Assembly (NCBI GenBank): GCA_036489775.1
Contig: DASXFC010000077.1
Span: forward strand, 1-64,000
Direction of reading: 5' to 3'
Origin: Bog-473 sp036489775
Lineage (GTDB): Bacteria; Actinomycetota; Acidimicrobiia; Acidimicrobiales; RAAP-2
Length of the DNA: 64,000 nucleotides
Below are positions 25,855 to 34,955 of this stretch, in pieces. A program made the translations under genes and the position numbers. The notes under the pieces were generated by a model that saw only the letters and a list, made by a program, of their open reading frames with translations, searched no databases and was not told the origin of the DNA. The first letter of the stretch is position 1; each line of letters starts with the position of its first letter.

Positions 25855-26520
25855 GTGGCGCAGAAGGCAAAGACGGGACGAGCTGGCGCAGCCAGCACCG
25901 GTCCCTCTCTCACGGTCGACAAGGTCCTGGCGGCGGCCATGAAGATGATCGAGGAGAGCGGACTCGATGCCTTCAGCATGCGCAAACTGGCCGCCGAGCT
26001 CGGCGTCGGGACCCCGACCGTGTACTGGCACGTCGGCAACCGGGACGAGCTCTTCAACCGGTTGATCGAGGAGATCACCGACCAGTTCGGCCGGATCTCG
26101 CCCCGTGGCCGCACACCGGCCGAGCGGATTGCCTCGATTTCGACCGCTTTGCTGCGAGAGGTACGGTCCCGTCCCCAACTCATTGCCCTCTCGAGGACAC
26201 AGGGCCGCGGTGAGGCGATTTTCACCAAGGCCCAAGCCGTGCTGGCCCACGAGCTGACCGCCAGCGGTTTGCACGGTGAAGAGGCGGCCTTCGCGGTGGC
26301 GACCATCCTGTTCCACTTGGGCGGGTTCATCGTGCTCGAAGATGCACTCTCACCCGACTACCGGGTGCGCGGGGCCCAGGTCTGGGCCCAACCGGACCCC
26401 GAGATCGACGAGACCATGAGCACCACGCTGCAACAAGAGGTCGACGTCAACCGCATCTTCCGGTTCACGCTCGACGCCATCGTCCAGTCCATTCTCGAAA
26501 ATCCGACCGGGAACGACTGA
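25855..26520 (+). CDS. TetR family transcriptional regulator, last gene of the amidohydrolase operon
   Basis: This 221-residue regulator has SMRKLAAELGVGTPTVYWHV at about 42-61 as the helix-turn-helix. The C-terminal domain with ILFHLGGFIVLEDA is like the TetR/TetR_C group. It starts with GTG at 25855. As the fourth gene after two amidohydrolases and a VOC protein it probably autoregulates that operon, acting at the ATGAT-N5-ATCAT site upstream of the first gene, and possibly also the divergent SDR/EthD genes. This is inference from position. Confidence 0.83.
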   Translation: MAQKAKTGRAGAASTGPSLTVDKVLAAAMKMIEESGLDAFSMRKLAAELGVGTPTVYWHVGNRDELFNRLIEEITDQFGRISPRGRTPAERIASISTALLREVRSRPQLIALSRTQGRGEAIFTKAQAVLAHELTASGLHGEEAAFAVATILFHLGGFIVLEDALSPDYRVRGAQVWAQPDPEIDETMSTTLQQEVDVNRIFRFTLDAIVQSILENPTGND

Positions 26521-26594
26521 TCAACCGATTGAACGGGCGGGAGTTCTGCTGGATGGCGCCGATGCTCAGGGCCTGACGACCGGTCGTTGCGCGT

Positions 26595-27200
26595 TCAGGT
26601 GGGTATCCCGCCGCCCTCGATACGGGCAAACAGATCAGCCAGCACGTCGACCAGCGTGCCCCGTTCCATCGCCAGCTTACCTTTGTGCCAGGCCTGGCAG
26701 AGCTCGCTCAAGGTGCCCATCTGGGCATAGGCGATCAGGCGAGCACGAAGGTCCGACTGTGGATCGGACCCGGGAGGTGCCATCCCTGCGATGGCCACGT
26801 CGATGATCTGGTGACGGAACGGGCTCAGCGCCCCGCCGTGTGTCTCGGCCAGTAGCACGCGGGCGAGACGATGGTCGTCCACCAACGCGCCGACGAACGC
26901 ATCGAGCCACACCCGGGGTGGCCCGCTCTGCCCCTTGGCCCGGTACGGATCGACCCGCTCCAACATCATCGCAATGGCGTAGTCGACCACGGCGCTCTGG
27001 AGCTCGGCGAACGACGCGAAGCTCTCATAGAAATAGCGCTTGGTCAGCCCGGCGGCCAGACAGACGCGGCCGACGCCAAGCGCAGCCGCCCCCTCGTCTC
27101 CGGCGACCTCGAAGGCTGCCGCGACCAGCCGCATCCGTCGGTCGAGGCGCCGCTCGTCGGCGCTCACCCCCTTGAAGGGCATCGTCACCTGGTACTCCAT
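26595..27200 (-). CDS. TetR family regulator (shares subfamily with the one at 40437-41060)
   Basis: This 201-residue regulator has an N-terminal FKGVSADERRLDRRMRLVAA, then the recognition region GVGRVCLAAGLTKRYFYESF. The gene at 40437-41060 has the nearly identical patterns YRGVSAQNR and GVGDVCIEAGLTKRYFYESF, so both likely read the same DNA. The C-terminal domain differs. It is divergent from the P450/quinone-oxidoreductase pair; the gap holds the operator TGAyAC-N6-GTGTCA. Start taken at ATG 27200; an internal ATG at 27182 is possible. Confidence 0.87.
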   Translation of the reverse strand: MEYQVTMPFKGVSADERRLDRRMRLVAAAFEVAGDEGAAALGVGRVCLAAGLTKRYFYESFASFAELQSAVVDYAIAMMLERVDPYRAKGQSGPPRVWLDAFVGALVDDHRLARVLLAETHGGALSPFRHQIIDVAIAGMAPPGSDPQSDLRARLIAYAQMGTLSELCQAWHKGKLAMERGTLVDVLADLFARIEGGGIPT

Positions 27201-27214
27201 GAGTCACGCAGCTT

Positions 27215-27235
27215 AGTTGACACCGGGCAGTATCA
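27215..27235. promoter_or_regulatory. TetR operator of the TGAyAC-N6-GTGTCA type (copy 1)
   Basis: Read on the minus strand this is TGATAC-TGCCCG-GTGTCAACT. The same half-sites with the same 6-base spacer occur twice at 40344-40402. It lies 15 bases before the TetR start and 50 before the P450 start, well placed to control both. Confidence 0.75.
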
Positions 27236-27284
27236 AACCTACGGTCGTCGACACTCAGCGGTGCACGCAAGGAGGTCTGCCGTC

Positions 27285-28511
27285 ATGCCCTCGACGCCGG
27301 TCGACGCTCACCTCGATCTGAGCGATCCAGATTTGCTGGCCGATCATCTGCCCCTGAGCGAGTTCGCCTGGTTGCGTCGGCATCAGCCCATCCGTTGGAA
27401 CCCCCAAGATGGCATGGCGGCCTACGGCGACGCCGGATTTTGGGCGCTCACCCGCCACGCCGATGTCTCGGCGGTGACCAGGAGTACCGGGTGGTCGGTG
27501 GAGGCCAACTCCTCCTTCATCCGCCGGCTGGATGCGTCCGATCCCACCGGCGAATCCACCAAGAACCTCTTGCTCTGCATGGACCCGCCCCGGCACACCC
27601 GGGTGCGACGGGTGGGTAACCGGTGCTTCACACCCCGCGCCCTGGCCGGCCTGGAGGACGATCTGCGCGAACAAGCGCAGCGGATCGTGTGGGCGGCCAA
27701 GCGGGAGGGCACCGGCGACTTCGTGGTGGACGTCGCTCGCCATCTGCCCCTGCAGGCCATCGCCAACCTCTTGGGTATTCCTGATGACGATCGGCAGCAG
27801 TTCTTCCACTGGAGCGACCAGATGGCGGGCAGCGAAGACCCGGAATACGCCACGGCGGACCTCTCGGGTACCGTCGAGATGTTCATGTACGCCCATGCGG
27901 CCGCCGAGGCCCGGGTCAACAACGACCTCGGGGATGTCACCAGCCGACTGGTCCAACCCGACGCCGATGGCCAGCGCTTGACCAGCGAGGAGTTCGGGTT
28001 CTTCTTCATGATTCTGGCCGTCGCTGGGAACGAGACCACCCGTCAAGCGATCACCCATGGCATGTTGGCTTTCCTGCAAAATCCCGAGCAATGGGAACGG
28101 TGGCGCTCGGAGCGCCCGGCCACCGCGGTCGATGAAATCCTGCGCTGGGCCTCGCCCGCGGTGGTCCTCCAGCGCACGGCCATCGAAGACGTCGAAGTCG
28201 CCGGCCAGCTGGTGCGCCAAGGTGAAAGGGTGGGGTTGTACTTCGCCTCGGCCAACTTCGACGAGGAAGTCTTCGACGACCCTGGGCGCTTCGACATCGG
28301 TCGCTCCACCAATCCACACTTCACCTTTGGTGCCGGCGGCTCGCACTTCTGCATCGGGGCCAATCTGACCCGACTGGAGCTGAAGGTGATGTTCGACGTG
28401 ATCGCCGACGAGTTGAGCGACGTGACCTTGCTCGGTCCGCCCAGCCGCCTCCGCTCGTCGTGGCTCAACGGGATCAAACATTTACCCGTTCGCTATGGCG
28501 GCCCCCAGTGA
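27285..28511 (+). CDS. Cytochrome P450
   Basis: This 408-residue soluble bacterial P450 has I-helix oxygen-activation motif AGNETTR near 247-253, an ExxR-like DEILRW segment near 286, and heme-binding FGAGGSHFCIG near 348, with one extra residue between FG and H compared with FGxGxHxCxG. That spacing is seen in the CYP124/125 steroid and lipid hydroxylases, so a hydrophobic substrate is plausible. AAGGAGGT precedes the ATG at 27285. Its stop overlaps the next gene's GTG by 4 bases. Redox partners are not adjacent. Probably repressed by the divergent TetR. Confidence 0.92.
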   Translation: MPSTPVDAHLDLSDPDLLADHLPLSEFAWLRRHQPIRWNPQDGMAAYGDAGFWALTRHADVSAVTRSTGWSVEANSSFIRRLDASDPTGESTKNLLLCMDPPRHTRVRRVGNRCFTPRALAGLEDDLREQAQRIVWAAKREGTGDFVVDVARHLPLQAIANLLGIPDDDRQQFFHWSDQMAGSEDPEYATADLSGTVEMFMYAHAAAEARVNNDLGDVTSRLVQPDADGQRLTSEEFGFFFMILAVAGNETTRQAITHGMLAFLQNPEQWERWRSERPATAVDEILRWASPAVVLQRTAIEDVEVAGQLVRQGERVGLYFASANFDEEVFDDPGRFDIGRSTNPHFTFGAGGSHFCIGANLTRLELKVMFDVIADELSDVTLLGPPSRLRSSWLNGIKHLPVRYGGPQ

Positions 28512-29572
28512 CGACTGCGGCCACCGCCTGGATGGTCACCCGGCTGGGCGCCCCGACCGACTCCCTGGAGATCCAGACGGTGGGGATCGGCGAACCGGGC
28601 ACCAACCAGGTCAGGATCAAGGTGGAGGCGTTTTGCCTCGACTTCAACGACGTTGACACCATCCGTGGGCGGTACGGTCTGCTCAAGTTCGAGCCCCCGT
28701 TCGTCATCGGCATGGCCGCGGCAGGAACGGTCGACGCCGCCGGTCCGGGTTGCGAGGGTCTGCTCGGCCGACGTGTCGTCGGCACAACCGTTGGCGTGCA
28801 GGGTGCCTACGCGTCCGCCGCCCTGCTCGACGGAGCGTTGCTCCAACAGATACCGGCCTGGCTCAGCGCGGCCGAAGGTGTCGCCATGTACTTCCCGTTT
28901 CAGCTGAGCGACCTGGCCCTTCGGATTCGCGGACGGGTAGCCCCAGGCGATGTCGTACTCGTGCACGCCGCGGCCGGTGGGGTCGGGTCAGCCGCCGTAC
29001 AGCTGGCCAAATCACTCGGAGCGACGGTCATCGGTACGGCGGGGTCCGACGAGAAGGTCGACTTCTGCCTCTCGCTGGGTGCCGACTACGGGGTGAACTA
29101 CCGCCGTGACGATTTCGTCGCCTTCGTCGACGACGTCACCAACGGCCGTGGAGTGGACGTGGCCTTCGACACCGTGGGTGGTGCGGTCACCACGGAGACG
29201 TTTCGGGCCATGGCGTTCAACGGACGCCACCTGATCATCGGGTTCGCCTCGGGTATCGAGTCCGAGGAGCGGCCTCTCCCGATCCAGCCCAGCATCTATG
29301 GGAATTTCGATCTGGTGGGCATCTGCTTCGCCTACGTTGACTCGCCTCGGCCGGCCCGACCCTTCGGCATGAATTTCCTGTCCAGCGCACAAGGCATCGA
29401 GATCTGGAACCGGATCTTGCAGCTCACTAGGGCCGGAACCATTCGCCCCGTGATCGGTCAGGAGATTGAGTTCGCCGATGTTCCTCGCGCGCTCGAGGCA
29501 CTTGAGCGGCGTGAGACGACCGGCCGCACGGTGGTGCGCCCGTTGCCAGTTGGCGGTCGCCCTAGCGGTTGA
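28508..29572 (+). CDS. MDR family quinone oxidoreductase-like protein
   Basis: This 354-residue zinc-independent medium-chain dehydrogenase has a GroES-like N-terminal domain with DFNDVDTIRGRYG and the Rossmann loop HAAAGGVGSAAVQLAKSLGA near residue 155-174. The structural and catalytic zinc cysteines are missing, as in NADPH:quinone reductases. The GTG at 28508 overlaps the P450 stop (GTGA), so the two are made together and the enzyme may process the P450 product or a quinone. It ends 11 bases inside the 3' end of a convergent aldo/keto reductase gene. Confidence 0.87.
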   Translation: MTTAATAWMVTRLGAPTDSLEIQTVGIGEPGTNQVRIKVEAFCLDFNDVDTIRGRYGLLKFEPPFVIGMAAAGTVDAAGPGCEGLLGRRVVGTTVGVQGAYASAALLDGALLQQIPAWLSAAEGVAMYFPFQLSDLALRIRGRVAPGDVVLVHAAAGGVGSAAVQLAKSLGATVIGTAGSDEKVDFCLSLGADYGVNYRRDDFVAFVDDVTNGRGVDVAFDTVGGAVTTETFRAMAFNGRHLIIGFASGIESEERPLPIQPSIYGNFDLVGICFAYVDSPRPARPFGMNFLSSAQGIEIWNRILQLTRAGTIRPVIGQEIEFADVPRALEALERRETTGRTVVRPLPVGGRPSG

Positions 29573-30533
29573 GCGGGGTCATGTCGGCATAACGGTCTCC
29601 AACCGGAGCCGGCACGGCGGACAGCCGAGCCACTTGTTCCTCGCTGAGCGAGAGAGCGTCGGCTGCCGCGTTCTCCTCCAACCGGGCCACCCGCTTGGTA
29701 CCTGGAATCGGCGCGATGTCGTCTCCTTGCGCCAGCAACCAGGCCAAGGCGACCTGGGCCGGGGTGGCGTCCAACTCGGCCGCCACCGCCTCGACCTCGT
29801 GCACGATCCGGAGATTGGCCTCGAGGTTGTCGCCCTCGAAGCGAGGGTTGTTGCGGCGGAAATCCTCCGCGTCCAGCTGGTCGAGGGAGCGAATCTGACC
29901 GGTTAGGAACCCTCGCCCCAGGGGGGAGTACGGCACGAAGCCGATGCCCAGTTCCCGGACCACCGGAAGGATCTCCGCCTCGGGATCGCGCGTCCACAGC
30001 GAGTACTCGGTCTGCACGGCGGTGATGGGATGCACCGCGTGGGCCCGGCGGATGGTCTCTGGAGCCGCCTCGGAAAGTCCGATGTGAAGGATCTTGCCTT
30101 CCTCGATGAGCTCTTTGAGCACCCCGATGGTTTCCTCGATCGGGCGGGTGGGGTCGACTCGGTGCTGGTAGTAGAGATCGATCCGGCCGGTACCTAGCCG
30201 CTTGAGCGATCCCTCCAGGGCGGCCCGGATGTTGGCCGGTTCGCTGTCGACCTGGCGGATGCCGCCTCGCGAATGGGAGATGATCCCGAACTTGGTGGCC
30301 AGCACGACCTGGTCACGCCGACCCTCCAGCGCCCGCCCCACCAGTTCCTCGTTGGTGAAGGGCCCGTACAGTTCGGCCGTATCGAGAAAAGTGATGCCGA
30401 GCTCGATGGCGCGCTGGATGGTCCGAATGGACTCGTCGTCGTCCGAGCTGGCCCCGGTGTAGAAGGCCGACATGCCCATCGTTCCCAAACCGAGTCGGGA
30501 CACGTCCAGTCCGCCGAGAGACACGTGCTTCAT
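29562..30533 (-). CDS. Aldo/keto reductase
   Basis: This 323-residue (alpha/beta)8 NADPH-dependent oxidoreductase of the AKR13-like group has GLGTMGMSAFY at the N-terminus and the tetrad Asp in FLDTAELYG with its Tyr. Lys is in VLATKFG and His in YYQHRVDPT; cofactor binding is in IPGTKRVARLEENA. It would reduce aldehydes or ketones; the substrate is unknown. The ATG at 30533 has AAGGAG upstream and gives the normal family length. It overlaps the convergent quinone-oxidoreductase gene by 11 bases at the 3' end. Confidence 0.92.
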   Translation of the reverse strand: MKHVSLGGLDVSRLGLGTMGMSAFYTGASSDDDESIRTIQRAIELGITFLDTAELYGPFTNEELVGRALEGRRDQVVLATKFGIISHSRGGIRQVDSEPANIRAALEGSLKRLGTGRIDLYYQHRVDPTRPIEETIGVLKELIEEGKILHIGLSEAAPETIRRAHAVHPITAVQTEYSLWTRDPEAEILPVVRELGIGFVPYSPLGRGFLTGQIRSLDQLDAEDFRRNNPRFEGDNLEANLRIVHEVEAVAAELDATPAQVALAWLLAQGDDIAPIPGTKRVARLEENAAADALSLSEEQVARLSAVPAPVGDRYADMTPLNR

Positions 30534-30651
30534 AGCGAGTACTCCTTTGCGCTGACGGGGGCACCGTACGGGCGCGAACCTACCGGCGAGCGCGGAGAGG
30601 TCAAGCAGCCACGTCGATTGAACGACCGGGAGAGGGCGGCCCGGGGAGTTC

Positions 30652-31080
30652 CTACCGACTTCTCCGAGGACCCGGTTCGGCTGAGCCCTCCGTCTCGTTG
30701 CAACCGCCGGGTGGGAGATTGGCGCTGGCCCACGCCGTGAGTTCACGCATCGCCGGCAGCAGACCCTGCCCCGCCTCGGTCAGCTCGTAGGTCACGGCGA
30801 GCGGCGGCCCCAGCGAGACAGTCCGGGTCACCAGACCCGCGCCGCCCAGCTCGGCCAGGCGCTCGGAGAGTACCGAGTCGCTGATGCCGCCCACGGTGCG
30901 GCGCAGTTCGGAGAATCCAGCCGGGCCCTCGAGCAGGGTGCCCAGGATCACCCCGTTCCATCTCTTGCCGAAGAAGCCGAAGGCGCGGGTGAGAGCGGCA
31001 TTGCAGGGCTCGTGCTCCGCCCGGCTCCCAGCAGCCGCATCGTCCGCCGGCTGGATCACCTTCACCGCCTGCCTCCCCAT
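30652..31080 (-). CDS. HxlR family transcriptional regulator
   Basis: This 142-residue winged-helix regulator has FGFFGKRWNGVILGTLLEGP as the start of the domain, then FSELRRTVGGISDSVLSERL as the recognition region and YELTEAGQGLLPAMREL as the wing and last helix. It has one cysteine near residue 26, at the position used for thiol sensing in HypR/YodB-type members, and one near the C-terminus. It is divergent from a nitroreductase gene across 86 bases, an arrangement typical of electrophile or quinone stress switches. Confidence 0.87.
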   Translation of the reverse strand: MGRQAVKVIQPADDAAAGSRAEHEPCNAALTRAFGFFGKRWNGVILGTLLEGPAGFSELRRTVGGISDSVLSERLAELGGAGLVTRTVSLGPPLAVTYELTEAGQGLLPAMRELTAWASANLPPGGCNETEGSAEPGPRRSR

Positions 31081-31100
31081 GGAATAAAGCCTACCGGTGC

Positions 31101-31129
31101 CTAGTTGCTAATGAATGACTTGTCACTAG
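31101..31129. promoter_or_regulatory. Possible HxlR operator (CTAGT-N19-ACTAG)
   Basis: CTAGT (31101-31105) and ACTAG (31125-31129) form an inverted repeat in the AT-richer gap between the HxlR and nitroreductase genes. The arms are short, so the site is only a candidate. Confidence 0.35.
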
Positions 31130-31166
31130 CATTTTAGAAGTAACTCAGCTGATGGAGGAATAAACA

Positions 31167-31787
31167 ATGTCTGACACCGGTACTGCCAACCTCACGCTGG
31201 ACCGGCTGGACGAGGCCGGACGACGACTGCTGTTCAATCAGGCGCGCACGGCGAACACCTTCGCGCCGATTCCGGTAAGTGACGAGGAGCTCGAGTCCAT
31301 CTGGGAGCTCGCCAAGTGGCCCCCCACGGGCGGCAATACGCAGCCGCTGCGCGTCGTCTTCGTCCGTACACCGGAAGGCAAGAGCCGGCTTCTCGTCCAC
31401 ATGGCCGAAGGCAACCTGGCCAAGACCGAATCGGCTCCGGCGACCGCCATCCTGGCGGTGGACACCCGGTTCCATGAGCACATCCCGACGATCCTGCCTT
31501 TCCGTCCCGAGATGAAGGACGTTTTCGAGGCGAACCCCGAAATGCGGGAAAAGGCCGGAACGCTCAGCGCCGCCCTGCAGGCCGCCTATTTCATCTTGGC
31601 CGTCAGGGCCAACGGGCTGGCCGCGGGACCGATGGGGGGCTTCGACTCGGCCGGTCTCGACGCCGACTTCTTCCCCGACGGGCGCCTGCATTCCTTCCTC
31701 GTGGTGAACATCGGACACCCCGGCACGGACCCGTGGTTCGACCGCCTGCCCCGCTTGAGCCACGACGAGGTGGTCAGCTGGGCCTAG
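31167..31787 (+). CDS. Nitroreductase family protein (RutE/malonic semialdehyde reductase-like)
   Basis: This 206-residue FMN-dependent reductase has WPPTGGNTQPLRVVFV near 49-64 and ANGLAAGPMGGFDSAGLD near 144-161, as in RutE proteins. RutE reduces malonic semialdehyde in pyrimidine breakdown, but no other rut gene is here. Divergent linkage to an HxlR regulator suggests instead a quinone, nitro or aldehyde detoxification role. AGGAGG-like sequence lies 10 bases before the ATG. Length is normal. Confidence 0.85.
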   Translation: MSDTGTANLTLDRLDEAGRRLLFNQARTANTFAPIPVSDEELESIWELAKWPPTGGNTQPLRVVFVRTPEGKSRLLVHMAEGNLAKTESAPATAILAVDTRFHEHIPTILPFRPEMKDVFEANPEMREKAGTLSAALQAAYFILAVRANGLAAGPMGGFDSAGLDADFFPDGRLHSFLVVNIGHPGTDPWFDRLPRLSHDEVVSWA

Positions 31788-31934
31788 ACGCCCAGCGTCG
31801 TGAGCAAGGTTGTTCGGACCTCGACCGGGCGACGAGATGTCTTTCGGAGCGGGTGGTCGTCTGAGAAGCGAGGATGACGTGATACTCAGAGGACGGGACA
31901 ACCACCTGATGTCCGGTGAAGCGGGAGGGCAGGC

Positions 31935-32963
31935 GTGACGAAAATCGCCATTCTCGACGACTACATCGGTGTTGCCCTTGAATACGGCGACTGGACCGTG
32001 CTGCCCGACGATGCGGAGATCACGGTGTACCGGCAGTCCATCCCGCCGGAGCGCCTGGTCGATGAGTTGTTCGACTTCGAGATCATCGTCATCACCCAAC
32101 AGCGAGCACGCTTTCCGCGGGCGGTGCTCGAAGGTCTTCCCAATCTCGAGCTGATCGTGTGTAACGGCCGGACCAGCAATGTGGTCGACCACGAGGCCCG
32201 GATCGAGCGGGGGATCATGCTCTGCGGCACCGTAGAGACCGAACAGGGTGCGACAGTTCGCCCAACCGGCGAACAGAGACGGCCGGGCCTGCCGGCGCCC
32301 TCAGAGATAGCATGGGCGCTCATCTTCGCCGTGGCCAAGCGGATCGGCATTGAGGACCGGGTCATCCGCGCCGGTGGTTGGCAAACCGGGTTTCCCATCC
32401 CGCTCGCCGGCAAGACCCTGGGGCTTCTGGGCGCGGGTCGCCTGGGCGGCGCCATGGTCCCGGTGGCCAAGGCTCTCGGTATGGACGTCATTGCCTGGAG
32501 CCAGAATCTGACCGAAGAGCGATGCGCCGAACTCGGTGTGAGGAAGGTCACCAAGGACGAGCTCGCGTCGTCCGCTGATGTCCTCGGCGTCTTCCTCGTG
32601 TTCTCGGAACGCTCCCGCCACACGCTGGGCGCCGACGACTTCGCCAAGATGAAGCAGGGCGCCATTTTGGTGAACATCTCCCGAGGTCCGATCGTCGACG
32701 AGACGGCGCTGATCGACGCGCTCCGTTCCGGCCGTCTCGCCGGTGCCGGTCTGGACGTCTTCGACCAGGAGCCGCTCCCGGCCGACCACCCCTTCCGATC
32801 GCTCGACAATGTCGTGGTGACCCCGCATGTGGGCTACGTCACCGAACACCTTTTTCGCGCGGCCTGGCCACGGATGGCGGAGGACGTGGCGGCCTACCTC
32901 GCAGGCGTGCCGATCAGGGTGGTGAGCGACCCTGCGGACTCTCCGCCGATGGCGCCGAAGTGA
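31935..32963 (+). CDS. D-isomer-specific 2-hydroxyacid dehydrogenase
   Basis: This 342-residue NAD-dependent dehydrogenase has an N-terminal flavodoxin-like part, the NAD loop GLLGAGRLGG near residue 163-172, catalytic Arg in NISRGPIVDE, Glu in DVFDQEPLP and His in VVTPHVGYVTE. All three catalytic residues are present. It would convert a 2-oxoacid and the D-2-hydroxyacid; the substrate is open. Start GTG 31935 with GGGAGGG 8 bases upstream. It stands alone, 147 bases after the nitroreductase. Confidence 0.9.
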   Translation: MTKIAILDDYIGVALEYGDWTVLPDDAEITVYRQSIPPERLVDELFDFEIIVITQQRARFPRAVLEGLPNLELIVCNGRTSNVVDHEARIERGIMLCGTVETEQGATVRPTGEQRRPGLPAPSEIAWALIFAVAKRIGIEDRVIRAGGWQTGFPIPLAGKTLGLLGAGRLGGAMVPVAKALGMDVIAWSQNLTEERCAELGVRKVTKDELASSADVLGVFLVFSERSRHTLGADDFAKMKQGAILVNISRGPIVDETALIDALRSGRLAGAGLDVFDQEPLPADHPFRSLDNVVVTPHVGYVTEHLFRAAWPRMAEDVAAYLAGVPIRVVSDPADSPPMAPK

Positions 32964-33021
32964 TGCCAGCGCGTCGGCTCTAGATGCCGGTGATCTGACG
33001 GGGCATTCGCGCCGACGCGAC

Positions 33022-33387
33022 TTACCACTCGATGCCGGTGGAGACGCAGAACTCATTCTGTTCGGGGTCTGACATTCTTACCCATTGGGTTCCTCCGAAG
33101 CTCTGGACGCCTTCGTCGATTCGATGAGCGCCGAGTACTTCAAGCCGGTGAACTTCGGCTTCGATGTCGTTAACCACGATGTCGAGGTGCATCCGGTTCT
33201 TGCCTGCCTTGGGTTCGGGTACTCGCTGAAGGAGAAGTGGTGAAGCGATCCCTTCCTTGGGAACAAGCACGGCCAAATTCGCGTCGGTGTAGTAGTCGCG
33301 ATATTCGAGCGCTTCGGCCCAGAACGTCGCGAGGCTCTTTAGCTCGGCGCAGTCGAGCACGAGTTCCACGCTCGCTTTCAGTCCCAT
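33022..33387 (-). CDS. VOC (glyoxalase-fold) protein
   Basis: This 121-residue protein resembles the CA-C-type VOC group: SVELVLDCAELKSLATFWAE at the start, then NRMHLDIVVNDIEAEVHRL with a His ligand, and SDPEQNEFCVSTGIEW with the terminal Glu. The ATG at 33387 is preceded by GGAGG 7 bases away; a much longer in-frame start would overlap the divergent secreted dehydrogenase. Metal-dependent detoxification or resistance is possible, but no substrate is visible. Confidence 0.82.
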   Translation of the reverse strand: MGLKASVELVLDCAELKSLATFWAEALEYRDYYTDANLAVLVPKEGIASPLLLQRVPEPKAGKNRMHLDIVVNDIEAEVHRLEVLGAHRIDEGVQSFGGTQWVRMSDPEQNEFCVSTGIEW

Positions 33388-33510
33388 CGCGCGCCCTCCA
33401 GGTCGGAACACCGTGGTCAGCGACGATAAGGATATGGCGCCTGGGATGAGCAGCAGACCCTCTTCGTCGTCGCTCTGACTCTCGGTGCCGGGAAGTGATG
33501 GACTAGACGG

Positions 33511-34926
33511 GTGGCAGCGTCGTCGCCGGCCAGGATCAAGCTCGTTGCCCTCGCTGCGGCGGTCGCCCTTACTGCTGCCGCGTGCAGTGGCGCGCCCAAC
33601 CGGTCTGGCAGTGGACCGAGCACGACGGCCAGGCCACCGACGGCGTCGAGCACGACATCGAGCTTGGCCACCACCACGGTGCCTGCTGCCGGAGCCACCA
33701 CGACCGTCCCCTTGACCGTCCTGGCTGGCCAGGCTGCTGCGCCCTTCTCGGTGCCTCGGACATTGACCGTTCCCGCCGGTTGGACGGCCGAGGTCTGGGC
33801 CCGTGTGCCCGATGCTCGGATGGAGGCGTGGACCCCCGAGGGTGACCTGTTGGTGAGCCAACCCGACCAGGGAGACGTCATCGAGCTCGTCCCGGGTGCC
33901 AGCCCTCAGGTCGCTCCGACGGAACGGACCGTCCTGTCGGGACTGACCCAGCCACAGGGGTTGGCGTTCGCTCGACTGGATGGTCACTGGGTGCTCTACG
34001 TCGGCGAGTCCGACCAGATCGACCGCTACCCCTGGAACGGCAGCACTGTTTCAGTGGTCCGGACCGTCATCGCCGGGAACCTCCCTGACCTCGACCCAAC
34101 CGGTGACGACGTCCATCGCCAGAAGGACGTCGCGGTCGCCTCGAACGGCACGGTGTATTTCAACGTCGGCAGCTCCTCCAACGCGAATCCTGACGACCGC
34201 ACCATGACCCCGCCCCGGGCGGTCATCATGGCCGTCAACTCGAACGGCAGTGACCTTCATGTGGTCGAGATGGGCGTCCGCAACGGTGAGGGACTCGCCG
34301 TCGCCCCCAATGGCACCGTGTGGACCGCGGTCAACAACCGCGACAACATCACCTACCCGTCCTCCGGCGCCTACGACGGGGTGGCCGACGCTTTCGGCCA
34401 GGTGATCCAGGCCTATGTCAATAACCACCCGCCCGACGAGGTCGTCCCTGTCACCCAGGGGCGCGATCTGGGGTGGCCGTATTGCAATCCTGATCCCGAC
34501 GTCAATACTCCGGCCGGGTCCGATGCCGACGTCCCCTTCATCGCCGATGCCGTGACCAACCCCAGGGGCACTGCCTTCGACTGCGCCACCCTGCCGCCGA
34601 TGGAGGTGGCGCTGGCCGCCCACAGCGCGCCGCTCGGCCTGGCCTTTCTGGATGGCAGCAAGCTCCCTGCCCCGTGGTCTGGTGGTGCGGTGGTCGCCGT
34701 CCACGGCTCATGGAATCGTCAGCCGCCCCAACCACCTGCCGTCTTGTGGATGGCATGGGATGCCACCGCCGGGACGCTCCAACCGGCGATCACGTTGGTC
34801 GCCGGTTTCCAGGAGGCCGACGGCAGTCGGTGGGGCCGTCCCGTCGACGCGGTTCCCGGTCCCGACGGCGCCCTTTACGTCAGCGACGACACCGCCGGGG
34901 CGATCTACCGCCTCGAACCGGCCTGA
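33511..34926 (+). CDS. Exported PQQ-type sugar (sorbosone) dehydrogenase-like protein
   Basis: This 471-residue protein has an N-terminal signal with a hydrophobic core at about 9-24 and a weak lipobox ending in Cys25, so it is likely exported and perhaps lipid-anchored. A Thr/Ala/Ser/Pro-rich linker (about 30-70) leads to a six-bladed propeller with QPQGLAFARLDGHWVLYVGE, DVHRQKDVAVASNGTVYFNV, GVRNGEGLAVAPNG, and HSAPLGLAF. Conserved His and Arg positions suit the soluble glucose/sorbosone dehydrogenase family that uses PQQ. The substrate, probably a sugar or aldose, is unknown. Confidence 0.82.
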   Translation: MAASSPARIKLVALAAAVALTAAACSGAPNRSGSGPSTTARPPTASSTTSSLATTTVPAAGATTTVPLTVLAGQAAAPFSVPRTLTVPAGWTAEVWARVPDARMEAWTPEGDLLVSQPDQGDVIELVPGASPQVAPTERTVLSGLTQPQGLAFARLDGHWVLYVGESDQIDRYPWNGSTVSVVRTVIAGNLPDLDPTGDDVHRQKDVAVASNGTVYFNVGSSSNANPDDRTMTPPRAVIMAVNSNGSDLHVVEMGVRNGEGLAVAPNGTVWTAVNNRDNITYPSSGAYDGVADAFGQVIQAYVNNHPPDEVVPVTQGRDLGWPYCNPDPDVNTPAGSDADVPFIADAVTNPRGTAFDCATLPPMEVALAAHSAPLGLAFLDGSKLPAPWSGGAVVAVHGSWNRQPPQPPAVLWMAWDATAGTLQPAITLVAGFQEADGSRWGRPVDAVPGPDGALYVSDDTAGAIYRLEPA

Positions 34927-34955
34927 AGTGCAACGACGTTGGCGAAATTGGAACG